Positions 1-6,460 of a stretch of 7,408 nucleotides of DNA are shown in pieces. The position numbers were made by a program, and so were the translations under genes. The stretch lies in assembly GCA_003164255.1 (NCBI GenBank), contig PLST01000374.1, forward strand, positions 3,772-11,179, read 5' to 3'. The notes under the pieces were generated by a model. That model was not told where the DNA came from and ran no database searches. It saw only the letters and a program-made list of their open reading frames with translations. This DNA is from Acidobacteriaceae bacterium. GTDB taxonomy: Bacteria; Acidobacteriota; Terriglobia; Terriglobales; Acidobacteriaceae. Position 1 is the stretch's first letter, and every line of letters begins with the position of its first letter.

Positions 1-1206
1 CGGCCGAAGTTGAATCGGCTTCCGGTTGCTTCAGCATTCCTTCAAGCAGCGCAGGACCTCCGCATCGGCGGGCGCCAGTCCAATGCGCTGTACCAATACA
101 CGATTCAGTCGGACAACGTGGCGGATCTCTCGCACTGGGGTCCCATCCTGCTTGCGGGAATGCAGAAGCTTCCCGGCTTTCAGGATGTCAGCAGCGATGC
201 GCAAAATAGCGGCCTGGAAGAGCTGCTCACATACGATCGTCCTACTGCGGCAAGGCTTGGCATTACGCCGTCGTCTTTAGACAGTGCCCTTTCTGGCGCC
301 TTTGGGCAGTCGCAGGTATCCCTTATCTATACGCAGTTGAACCAGTACTACGTGGTATTGGAAGTAGCGCCGCCGTATTGGCAGAGTCCCGATGGACTGA
401 AGAATATCTATCTCAAAACCTCAGGCAGCGGCGTCGTTCCGCTTTCGACAGTGACAACGGCGCAAGCCCGCACCACCCCGCTCATCATCAACCACACCAG
501 TTCCTTCCCATCCGTCACCGTGTCATTCAACCTTGCTTCGAACATGTCGTTGAGCGATGCAACCAGGATGGTTTCGCAGATGCAGCAACGGCTGAATATG
601 CCGGGAACTGTCCGCGGTTTCTTTGCCGGAACCGCGGCAGCGTACCAGGCCTCGCTGGCAAACGAGTGGATACTGGCGATTACGGCCATCCTCGCGGTCT
701 ATATTGTGCTGGGGGTTTTATACGAAAGCCTGGTTCATCCTCTCACCATCATCTCCACGCTGCCTTCGGCGAGCGTGGGAGCCATGCTCGCTCTCATGCT
801 CTTCAAAATTGACCTCAATGTCATCTCGATCATCGGCATCATTCTGCTTATTGGCATCGTGAAAAAGAATGCCATCATGATGATCGATTTTGCGTTGGTA
901 GCGGAGCGCGAACACGGCAAAACGACCACCGAAGCCATTTTTGAAGCCTGCCAGCTTCGCTTTCGTCCCATTCTGATGACCACGATGGCCGCACTCTTCG
1001 GCGCGTTGCCGCTGGCCTTTGGTACGGGAACCGGCTCCGAGCTCAGGCGGCCTCTCGGCATCACAATCGTCGGTGGATTGATTGTGAGCCAGATGCTCAC
1101 TCTCTACACCACGCCCGTCGTCTATCTGTTCTTCGACCGTTTACGTCTGCGCTTCCAGGGCAAACAATCGGCGGCTCTTTACCCTGGAACCGCCGAGGCT
1201 ACCTAG
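1..1206 (+). CDS. RND multidrug efflux permease, MdtB/MdtC type (5' partial)
   Basis: This is the C-terminal part of an inner-membrane RND transporter, which exports drugs or other toxic compounds using the proton gradient. The reading frame is already open at base 1, so the TTG at base 10 is not a real start. About 401 codons are visible out of roughly 1040 in the family. Near the left edge the protein reads QDLRIGGRQSNALYQYT, a conserved MdtB/C-like porter-domain stretch. Periplasmic porter/docking sequence follows to about residue 215. Then come hydrophobic segments around ILAITAILAVYIVLGVLY, GAMLALMLF, VISIIGIILLIG, ILMTTMAALFGALPLAF and ITIVGGLIVSQMLTLY, matching the last transmembrane helices. 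The motif GIVKKNAIMMIDFA carries the lysine equivalent to AcrB K940 (codon 865-867) of the proton relay; its partner aspartates in helix 4 lie outside the window. The C-terminus TTPVVYLFFDRLRLRF is typical. It is followed 26 bp downstream by its outer-membrane partner. The exact substrate cannot be read from sequence. Confidence 0.95.
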   Translation, partial: RPKLNRLPVASAFLQAAQDLRIGGRQSNALYQYTIQSDNVADLSHWGPILLAGMQKLPGFQDVSSDAQNSGLEELLTYDRPTAARLGITPSSLDSALSGAFGQSQVSLIYTQLNQYYVVLEVAPPYWQSPDGLKNIYLKTSGSGVVPLSTVTTAQARTTPLIINHTSSFPSVTVSFNLASNMSLSDATRMVSQMQQRLNMPGTVRGFFAGTAAAYQASLANEWILAITAILAVYIVLGVLYESLVHPLTIISTLPSASVGAMLALMLFKIDLNVISIIGIILLIGIVKKNAIMMIDFALVAEREHGKTTTEAIFEACQLRFRPILMTTMAALFGALPLAFGTGTGSELRRPLGITIVGGLIVSQMLTLYTTPVVYLFFDRLRLRFQGKQSAALYPGTAEAT

Positions 1207-1220
1207 CAAAGGTTGAGTTT

Positions 1221-1224
1221 GGAG
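1221..1224 (+). promoter_or_regulatory. Ribosome binding site of the outer-membrane efflux gene
   Basis: GGAG lies 8 nt upstream of the ATG at 1233, within the 26-bp gap after the permease stop codon. It supports that ATG as the start and translation from an mRNA shared with the permease. Confidence 0.6.
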
Positions 1225-1232
1225 TACTTGTC

Positions 1233-2783
1233 ATGAAAAAGCCGATCAAGCAATCCGGAAGCCCGACCGCGGCGTGCTGTACGCTCGCTATAGCCGCACT
1301 GTCATTAGTGTTGCCTGGATGCAATGTCGGGCCAAGGTATCTACCGCCCACCGCGACGGCGCCTGCGGCTTTCAAAGAGTCTCCTGACCAGTTCAAGGAG
1401 TCCGACGGATGGGCCGTGGCGCAACCCCAGGACGCTGTTCTTCGCGGCAAGTGGTGGGAAATCTACAACGAACCGGAATTGAATTCGCTCGAAGATCAAC
1501 TCAACGTCGACAACCAGAACATTCAGCAGGCATTCGAAAACTTCATGGAGGCGAGAGCGCTGGTGCGTGAGGCGCGCGCGCAGTACTTCCCAACCGTTAG
1601 CATTGGCGCCGCCTACACCCGCTCGCAGACATCTTCCAACATCGGCTCTGCTGTTACTACTGGAGCACCTGGCGGTAAACAGGCGCAGATCTTTTCGCTC
1701 CTTGCCGATGCCTCCTGGGAACCCGACCTGTGGGGCAAGGTCCGTAACGCGGTGCATGCTGCCCAATACACGGCACAACTATCCGCTGCCGACCTCGAAA
1801 ACGAGCGACTGTCTGAACAGGCCAGTCTCGCCGAATACTTTTTTGAGATTCGCGGCCAGGATGCATTGCAACAAATACTGAATGACACGGTTGAAGCCGA
1901 CAAGAAGGCACTCGCGGCTGTGCAGACCGCTTACGACACAGGTGTGGGCGACCAGATCTCCGTTGTTGAAGCGCAGGCAACACTGGAGAGCGCGCAATCC
2001 ACGGCGATTAACCTCGGTATTGCACGGGCGCAGTATGAGCATGCGATCGCAATGCTCACCGGCAAGCCGGCTTCGACGTTTTCCATTCCGGTCGAACCCA
2101 GGACCAGCACGCCTCCTCCAATACCAATTGGAGTGCCGTCGCAACTGCTGGAACGGCGACCGGACATCGCTGCCGCAGAACGGAACATGGCCTCAGCGAA
2201 TGCGCAGATAGGTGTTGCATATGCTGCCTTTTATCCGGCTCTTACACTCTCAGCCGGCGGCGGTGTAGAGAGTTCAGCCATCAAAAATCTCCTGGACGCG
2301 TCGAGCCGCTTCTGGTCCGTTGGCCCATCGATCTCTGAGACTGTTTACGATGGCGGCCTGCGCCGCGCGACCGTTAACCAGTACATCGCAACATACAACG
2401 CAAACGTGGCCACGTATAGGCAGTCGGTGCTTACGGCATTTCAGCAGGTTGAAGATTCGCTCGCGGCGGTTCGCATTCTCTCGCAGCAGATTCGTCGCCA
2501 GCAGGAGGCTGTCGACTCCTACCAGACATCTCTGCGGCTTGAGTTGGGACGTTACGAAAACGGCATCGATCCTTACATCGACGTGGTCACAGCGCAGACC
2601 TCCCTGCTCGCCAACCGCCAGTCTCTCGCGAATCTCGAGATCCAGCAAATGACGGCGTCAGTTCAATTGATCGAATCCCTTGGCGGCGGCTGGGATCGTT
2701 CGCAATTGCCCACACCGGCGCAAGTCACGCAATCTCCCTCGAAGTCAGAGACCAGGATTGAAAGATTCGTGAATCAAAACTAG
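1233..2783 (+). CDS. Outer-membrane efflux lipoprotein, NodT/OprM (TolC-like) family
   Basis: This 516-residue protein is the outer-membrane channel of a tripartite RND pump. The N-terminus has a basic start (MKK), a hydrophobic stretch and a lipobox VLPGC with Cys30 as the predicted lipidated residue. The family-typical NVGPRY follows directly. Two OEP repeats are visible. The first spans about residues 75-280 (WWEIYNEPELNSL at 74-86). The second spans about 300-485 and contains the hallmark stretches GVPSQLLERRPDIAAAERN (300-318), ANAQIGVAYAAFYPAL (322-337), VYDGGLRRA (371-379) and QSVLTAFQQVEDSLAA (397-412). The C-terminal VTAQTSLLANRQSLANLEI and SLGGGW are also standard. Length fits the NodT family (about 460-520). 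The ATG has a GGAG 8 nt upstream, and the gene sits 26 bp behind the RND permease, so the two are probably one operon. No stop, frameshift or missing motif is seen. A specific symbol such as oprM or mdtP is not justified. Confidence 0.95.
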   Translation: MKKPIKQSGSPTAACCTLAIAALSLVLPGCNVGPRYLPPTATAPAAFKESPDQFKESDGWAVAQPQDAVLRGKWWEIYNEPELNSLEDQLNVDNQNIQQAFENFMEARALVREARAQYFPTVSIGAAYTRSQTSSNIGSAVTTGAPGGKQAQIFSLLADASWEPDLWGKVRNAVHAAQYTAQLSAADLENERLSEQASLAEYFFEIRGQDALQQILNDTVEADKKALAAVQTAYDTGVGDQISVVEAQATLESAQSTAINLGIARAQYEHAIAMLTGKPASTFSIPVEPRTSTPPPIPIGVPSQLLERRPDIAAAERNMASANAQIGVAYAAFYPALTLSAGGGVESSAIKNLLDASSRFWSVGPSISETVYDGGLRRATVNQYIATYNANVATYRQSVLTAFQQVEDSLAAVRILSQQIRRQQEAVDSYQTSLRLELGRYENGIDPYIDVVTAQTSLLANRQSLANLEIQQMTASVQLIESLGGGWDRSQLPTPAQVTQSPSKSETRIERFVNQN

Positions 2784-2896
2784 GTGGAGAAGTTTTCAGC
2801 CGGTGAAACGCGTGGAGTGTGGCTCCTCACTCCTGTCAGAGAGTTCCTGCTACGTGCGGGTACCTTTCTACACGGCGTTATTTCATAGCAATTCAA

Positions 2897-2921
2897 CGGT
2901 GACGAGGAAACCTCGACACCG
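2897..2921. terminator. Candidate bidirectional terminator hairpin between convergent genes
   Basis: A 25-nt inverted repeat is made of two 5-bp arms on each side (CGGTG + CGAGG pairing with CCTCG + CACCG). One A:A mismatch separates the arms and the loop is AAA. It lies between the stop of the efflux lipoprotein gene (2783) and the stop of the convergent GH35 gene (2951), where a shared terminator is expected. Neither strand has a real T-tract after the stem, so intrinsic termination is an inference from position and stem strength. Confidence 0.45.
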
Positions 2922-2950
2922 GATCGTCGGCATTATCTCCAACGCAATCC

Positions 2951-5464
2951 CTAACGTCTGCGCTCATTCTGCGCACCAGTTCGTAGCGGCGACAGGTCCA
3001 ACTCATACTCCCGGTGCACTTGAATCGACTGCATCGAGCCTGCTTGACCTTTTTCGTCGAACCGTGGCTCCATGCCTGGCTCGAAGAATACTCGCGCACC
3101 GCTCGCAAGCGGCATCACCTGGAGGTCGAACACCGAGCCCGACTCGTCTGACAAGAATCTCTTCAGCCCAATCTGCCATGCCAAACCGTTGTAGAAGTTA
3201 TCCGTGAGCAATCGGTCGCCGGATAAGAGCCGTGCCTGGTCTCCCTGGTAACGAATGTCGAGCAACAAGTCGCTCAACCCATTCATTGCGCCGCGCGGAA
3301 CCGTGATCCGCCAGTCGGCGGCCTGGTCAAAACTACCCGGCTCCGGAACCATGGCCACTCTGGATTTCCTCCACGAAAACGTGGGGCCAAGCAGCGGCGC
3401 GGGCGCTCTCCCAAAACCTTTCGTCTGCGACCATTCAACCGCAACCTTGCGATCCATCACCTTAAAGACCAGCTGTTCGAAGAGGCCGCTGGATTTGCCT
3501 GCCTGCTGAGAGCCCGGGGCATCGCCGGCCTTCATCGGCACCGCAGGAAAAACTTCAGCGTCGAAGACCGTGTTCCCGACTTGCCGCAGAATCAGACGGC
3601 GTCCGTCAGTGAAGACCTGAGCATCGGTCAAAACCAATTGATCCTTGCCGTCGAGGTTGACTCGCCACAGGTTCTCAGCATCCTTTTCGCCAAGCACGAT
3701 GATCCGCGTAGTTCCGCTCTTGCCTTGAATCGTCAGCGCTACGCCGCGTCCGGGCTCCACATCGCGGACCCGCAATATCCCATCCTCAACCGTGAGCCGT
3801 CCGCGTACCCCTGCGAGCGCTGAACGGCTCTTCTCCGGGAAGGCAAACTCAACCGGAACTCCGGGAATCGCCCGAAAGAAAAGACAAGTGTCGTCGCCAG
3901 TTTGAGTCTTGAGAATCGGTTGCACTGTTGCGTATTTCAACGGAACGCCATCAAGATCAATGTTGACCGGCCAGAAGAAATAGGCGTTTGCCGGCACGGT
4001 GAAGGGCGTCTCCGGAACCAGCAGCGTTTTCCCCGCGAACTTCAATTCAAACTGGGTTGCAGGCCATGCCGGCATCGCGTGCTCACGGACGTAGTTGTTC
4101 ACAAAGATGAATCCGCTCTCACCGTTGAAGCGGGCCGATGCGCGCGGCACCGACAGGTCCGCCGGCCCGGCCGGCCCCAGATCCGGCTCGACAACCGCCG
4201 CCGGGGCCAACTCCGTGCCAAAGTCGTGCAGGAAATAATGGATCATTTTCAGCTTGCGAAGGTGAGGGGTCATCTCTCCGAACTCGCCGAGTGGCGCTTG
4301 AAAATCGTACGACTTCACCGGAAGGTCATTGGGGTATTCCGAGCGCTGCGATTCCTCGAGCGTGCTCAATTTTCCATCCGGATTCTCGCCACCCTGATAC
4401 ATGTAGTAGCCAAGCAGATTGACGCCCGACCCGAGCATCACAGGAATCATGGCAGGAACATCATCCTCCGCGAGAACCGGCCTGCGGTGATATGTATCCT
4501 CGATGCCCCCTCCCACCTCCGCTGTGAGAAAGGGCACTGACCTGCGCGCCGGAGAATCATGTCCACCGCTCGCGACAACCGGACCGTCTGTTCCTCCCAT
4601 GTTTGACCCTACCCGGCTCTTGAACCGGAACGCGTAGACCTCGGAGGGCGGCAGAACTTCAGCGCTTTCGTCCCATGGCGCATCGGGATAGCCGCCGTAG
4701 ACAGGCAGAAACAATTCCTCCGAGACGTTTGCGCCGTCCCAGCCCGTCACTGTATAGAGCGGAACATCCAGACCGCTTTCGATAGCCATCTGCTTCAGTA
4801 CGGCCAGGTGTTCCTGCCCTTGCCCCGGGCCTTTGAGGGTGTACTCGTTCTCGATCTGTATGCCGATAACCGGACCGCCGTCCTTCCACAACAATCCCTG
4901 GAGCTGAAGGCCAATCTGCGCGTAGTACTCCCGCACTTCGGCGAGATAGACAGGGTCGTTCCCGCGCACTGGACCCTTCCGCATCACCCAGTCCGGCAGA
5001 CCACCATTGCGAGCCTCTCCATGCGCCCACGGCCCGATGCGGGGATAGAGCAGCATGCCGTGTTTTGCACAAAGTTGGGCGAACTTGCGGAGGTTTCGTT
5101 GACCGCTCCAGTCGAACTGCCCCTCAACCTCTTCATGATGAATCCAGAAGATGTAGGTTGCGACGACCTGAACGCCGCTCGCCTTCATCTTGAGAATCTC
5201 TTCTTCCCAGTAGGCCTCGGGATAACGCGAGAAATGAAACTCGCCCATCACCGGAATCCATGGCTTTCCGTCGCGCGTCAGATACTCGTTATTCACGCCG
5301 AGCGTGGAGCCATCTGGAGCGCGGCTGGTCCCCAACCGGGTCGGTACCGCCACCGGCGCCGGAGTCGTGCTCGGAACTTCAAATACAATCCGATGAGCCG
5401 CCTCCTGAGCGCGCAGATTGAGAGCAAGAACCAGGAGGATTGAGCAAAGAAGAATTCGGTTCAC
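2951..5464 (-). CDS. Secreted beta-galactosidase, glycoside hydrolase family 35
   Basis: This enzyme is predicted to remove terminal beta-galactose from oligo- or polysaccharides in the periplasm or outside the cell. From the GTG start at 5464 it has 837 residues. The N-terminus NRILLCSILLVLALNLRA is a signal peptide, probably cut after LRA (about residue 19). The catalytic TIM barrel starts near residue 65 with GEFHFSRYPEAYWEEEILKM and LLYPRIGPWAHGEARNGGLP. GGPVIGIQIENEY (196-208) fits the GH35 signature and holds the acid/base Glu207. The likely nucleophile is Glu316 in FLTAEVGGGIEDTYHRRP. The last 420 or so residues look like beta-sandwich domains; I cannot name each. A TTG at 5509 would give 852 residues and also has a GGAG 10 nt upstream (5520-5523). 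I prefer the GTG because it has AAAGG 10 nt upstream (5475-5479) and gives a conventional short n-region. The gene runs convergently toward the efflux operon and divergently from the LacI-type gene. Activity on galactose is inferred from family; linkage and substrate are unknown. Confidence 0.93.
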   Translation of the reverse strand: MNRILLCSILLVLALNLRAQEAAHRIVFEVPSTTPAPVAVPTRLGTSRAPDGSTLGVNNEYLTRDGKPWIPVMGEFHFSRYPEAYWEEEILKMKASGVQVVATYIFWIHHEEVEGQFDWSGQRNLRKFAQLCAKHGMLLYPRIGPWAHGEARNGGLPDWVMRKGPVRGNDPVYLAEVREYYAQIGLQLQGLLWKDGGPVIGIQIENEYTLKGPGQGQEHLAVLKQMAIESGLDVPLYTVTGWDGANVSEELFLPVYGGYPDAPWDESAEVLPPSEVYAFRFKSRVGSNMGGTDGPVVASGGHDSPARRSVPFLTAEVGGGIEDTYHRRPVLAEDDVPAMIPVMLGSGVNLLGYYMYQGGENPDGKLSTLEESQRSEYPNDLPVKSYDFQAPLGEFGEMTPHLRKLKMIHYFLHDFGTELAPAAVVEPDLGPAGPADLSVPRASARFNGESGFIFVNNYVREHAMPAWPATQFELKFAGKTLLVPETPFTVPANAYFFWPVNIDLDGVPLKYATVQPILKTQTGDDTCLFFRAIPGVPVEFAFPEKSRSALAGVRGRLTVEDGILRVRDVEPGRGVALTIQGKSGTTRIIVLGEKDAENLWRVNLDGKDQLVLTDAQVFTDGRRLILRQVGNTVFDAEVFPAVPMKAGDAPGSQQAGKSSGLFEQLVFKVMDRKVAVEWSQTKGFGRAPAPLLGPTFSWRKSRVAMVPEPGSFDQAADWRITVPRGAMNGLSDLLLDIRYQGDQARLLSGDRLLTDNFYNGLAWQIGLKRFLSDESGSVFDLQVMPLASGARVFFEPGMEPRFDEKGQAGSMQSIQVHREYELDLSPLRTGAQNERRR

Positions 5465-5840
5465 AGTTTCACGGCCTTTCAGAATGCCCAATGACGTATG
5501 AGTGAACAACGAGTGGAATCTCCGCTCGGGACTTTGAGATGCCGAAACCGCTCGCGAGCAACCGCCGGGCCCGCCGACGAGAACAAGCGGACCACGAAAA
5601 GAGGCGTCAACGAAAGAACGCCCCCGAAAAACAGAAGACAGCTAATCACCTTGCGGAGCGGAGAGACTGCAGGCTGAACTTGCTTCAAAATGTCAGTGTT
5701 CTTCCCAATTCCCTTTCCGCTCAACCCGGCTTGCCCATGCCAGTGTACCGCTCCTTCATCGCACATCAGCGACCGTTCGGGCCGTGGTGTTTGCCCATTG
5801 CCCATCTTGTTTATGTCGGGTAGATCAATAGGGTACGGAA
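5465..5840. other. Non-coding upstream region of the GH35 gene, no intact gene seen
   Basis: This stretch should hold the GH35 promoter on the minus strand, but I see no convincing -35/-10 pair. Open frames here (for example minus 5805-5479 and plus 5539-5823) resemble no family I know. They are basic or low-complexity and lack a good ribosome site. The word TGCCCA occurs at 5485, 5732, 5792 and 5799, and a perfect 10-bp palindrome GCTCGCGAGC sits at 5550-5559. The function of both is unknown. Confidence 0.4.
5475..5479 (-). promoter_or_regulatory. Ribosome binding site favouring the GTG start of the GH35 gene
   Basis: On the minus strand AAAGG lies 10 nt before the GTG at 5464-5462. The alternative TTG at 5509 has GGAG at 5523-5520, also 10 nt upstream, so the start is not settled by this site alone. 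Confidence 0.35.
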
Positions 5841-5844
5841 CGCT

Positions 5845-5910
5845 AAAGTCTATTTAAGCTGTTTATTTTCAATATATTACAATAATACAGACTGAACGGA
5901 AATATCCATA
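5845..5910. promoter_or_regulatory. AT-rich island with an interrupted dyad, possible promoter region
   Basis: Sixteen of these 66 bases are G or C (about 24%), sharply lower than the surrounding sequence. Within it, 5859-5890 forms an interrupted dyad with CTGT and ACAG at its ends and AATATATT at its centre (11 of 16 pairs match). Such AT-rich stretches often contain promoters or protein-binding DNA. I cannot assign a strand or a regulator, and no clean sigma-70 pair is visible. Confidence 0.25.
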
Positions 5911-5948
5911 TCTCGCATTGGAGAGCGGGATCAGTTGCAGACGCCTGA

Positions 5949-6194
5949 CCGAATCTGGGCCGGTCTGAAACCACAAAGCAGGGCGCGAGCGGTAGAGTTC
6001 TATTGATTGCCGGGATTAGCCCGTATGGCACGGAGGCCGCCAGTGAGCTTGTCTCGTCGCCGCAGTACCTCAGCCAGATCGAACACGTGGTTCCGGGCGG
6101 TTTCAAGAATGCCAATCTGGAGTTAGTCGTCAGGACAGGCGCGACCAGAGCGGAGGCCGGCCCACACCAACTGGTCTCGGCATATGCGTTTTAG
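5949..6194 (+). pseudogene. C-terminal remnant of a hypothetical protein (family seen in Acidobacteria)
   Basis: The frame is open from 5949, after a TGA at 5946-5948, to a TAG at 6192-6194: about 81 codons without a convincing start. The text GRVLLIAGISPYGTEAASEL, then LELVVRTGATRAEAGPHQLV, resembles the C-terminal end of a large family of acidobacterial proteins. As I remember them, they often have an N-terminal CadC-type winged helix. Their ends read roughly 'LPNL..G.VLLIAGT...GTEAAGEF' and then 'EVVLRT...P.VVA'. Here even the PNL motif is present at the left end, but everything upstream (AT-rich, with stops) is missing. I infer a 5'-truncated, inactive gene. The alternative is a small independent gene starting at TTG 6003 or GTG 5997, which lacks a visible ribosome site. 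The family assignment is from memory. Confidence 0.5.
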
Positions 6195-6206
6195 TCTCCC
6201 ACCGGC

Positions 6207-6336
6207 GCTGCCGACCCGCAAGGAATGAAATCTCATGCGCAATAGTCACCGCGAACTCGCCAACTCGCCATCTCCGCGTAGCGGAGGCCAACTTGCTGAA
6301 TTGTCTAATCCTCTCCACCTGAATTACCCAATTCAC
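6207..6336 (-). pseudogene. Histidine-kinase H-box (HisKA) remnant
   Basis: Read on the minus strand, this segment encodes RQFSKLASATRRW followed by RVGEFAVTIAHEI. This matches the phosphoacceptor helix of PAS/HisKA sensor kinases, whose usual form is close to 'LA..SR..TMGEFAASIAHEINQPLA', with the phosphorylated His in AHE. The next residues SFLAGR keep only the LA of the usual NQPLA, and beyond them the similarity fades. The same frame is closed by a TAA about 13 codons upstream of 6336, and there are no ATP-binding N, G1 or G2 boxes anywhere in the window. It therefore cannot encode a working kinase. It lies tail-to-tail with the remnant ending at 6194. A chance resemblance cannot be excluded without a search, but the spacing of conserved residues is hard to ignore. 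Confidence 0.4.
6320..6335. promoter_or_regulatory. 16-bp perfect dyad, possible operator
   Basis: TGAATT-ACCC-AATTCA is a perfect 6-bp inverted repeat with a 4-bp centre, about 126 bp upstream of the lacI-type start. A further TGAATT half-site lies at 6297-6302, 23 bp upstream in the same orientation. It lacks the central CG typical of LacI-family operators, so a link to the neighbouring regulator is speculative. It also overlaps the kinase remnant. Confidence 0.25.
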
Positions 6337-6447
6337 CGCCCGATTGGGGTTCAGTTTCTTATCAGGCTCGAGCAGTTACGAAATTGACCGGCCAGGCAAA
6401 TTCTTTTCAAGTGGAAATGAGACAATCTTATGTGTTAAAGCCTTATG

Positions 6448-6453
6448 TATACT
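6448..6453 (+). promoter_or_regulatory. Candidate -10 element of the lacI-type gene
   Basis: TATACT matches the sigma-70 -10 consensus at five of six positions and lies 7 bp before the first ATG at 6461. No good -35 is visible at the usual distance. If used, transcription would begin at or next to the ATG, giving a leaderless or nearly leaderless mRNA. That fits the absence of a ribosome binding site. Confidence 0.3.
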
Positions 6454-6460
6454 TAGTCGA

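Noticed and set aside
735..1100. Minus-strand open frame of 121 codons within the RND permease
   Set aside because: It is antisense to conserved transmembrane helices, with no domain or ribosome site.
2814..2833. Small hairpin GGAGTG / CACTCC with an 8-nt loop after the efflux lipoprotein gene
   Set aside because: The stem has only 6 bp, a large loop and no T-tract. The hairpin at 2897-2921 is a far better terminator candidate.
3902..4540. Long + strand open frame (212 codons) opposite the GH35 gene
   Set aside because: It is antisense to a clearly real enzyme and rich in Arg/His, with no family resemblance. This is typical of shadow frames in GC-rich coding DNA.
4808..5443. + strand open frame (211 codons) opposite the GH35 N-terminus
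   Set aside because: It covers the catalytic barrel and signal peptide coding of GH35 on the other strand and has no recognisable domain.
5550..5559. Perfect palindrome GCTCGCGAGC with central CG, LacI-operator-like
   Set aside because: Short GC-rich palindromes are common in this base composition, and no second copy is seen near the lacI-type gene.
5479..5805. Minus-strand open frame of 108 codons with a hydrophobic stretch (SCLLFFGGVLSLTPLFVV)
   Set aside because: It overlaps the GH35 start region and has no recognised homology or clear ribosome site. One hydrophobic run is weak evidence; it is possible but unsupported.
5843..6115. Minus-strand open frame of 90 codons
   Set aside because: It is antisense to the better supported + strand remnant at 5949-6194 and crosses the AT-rich island.
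6254..6269. Tandem AACTCGCC x2
   Set aside because: Only two 8-bp units are present, so it does not support a repeat array or CRISPR.
6272..6286. Hairpin CTCCGC-GTA-GCGGAG
   Set aside because: It falls inside the kinase remnant codons and lacks a T-run. It may be a chance product of the coding sequence or a repeat; its role is not supported.
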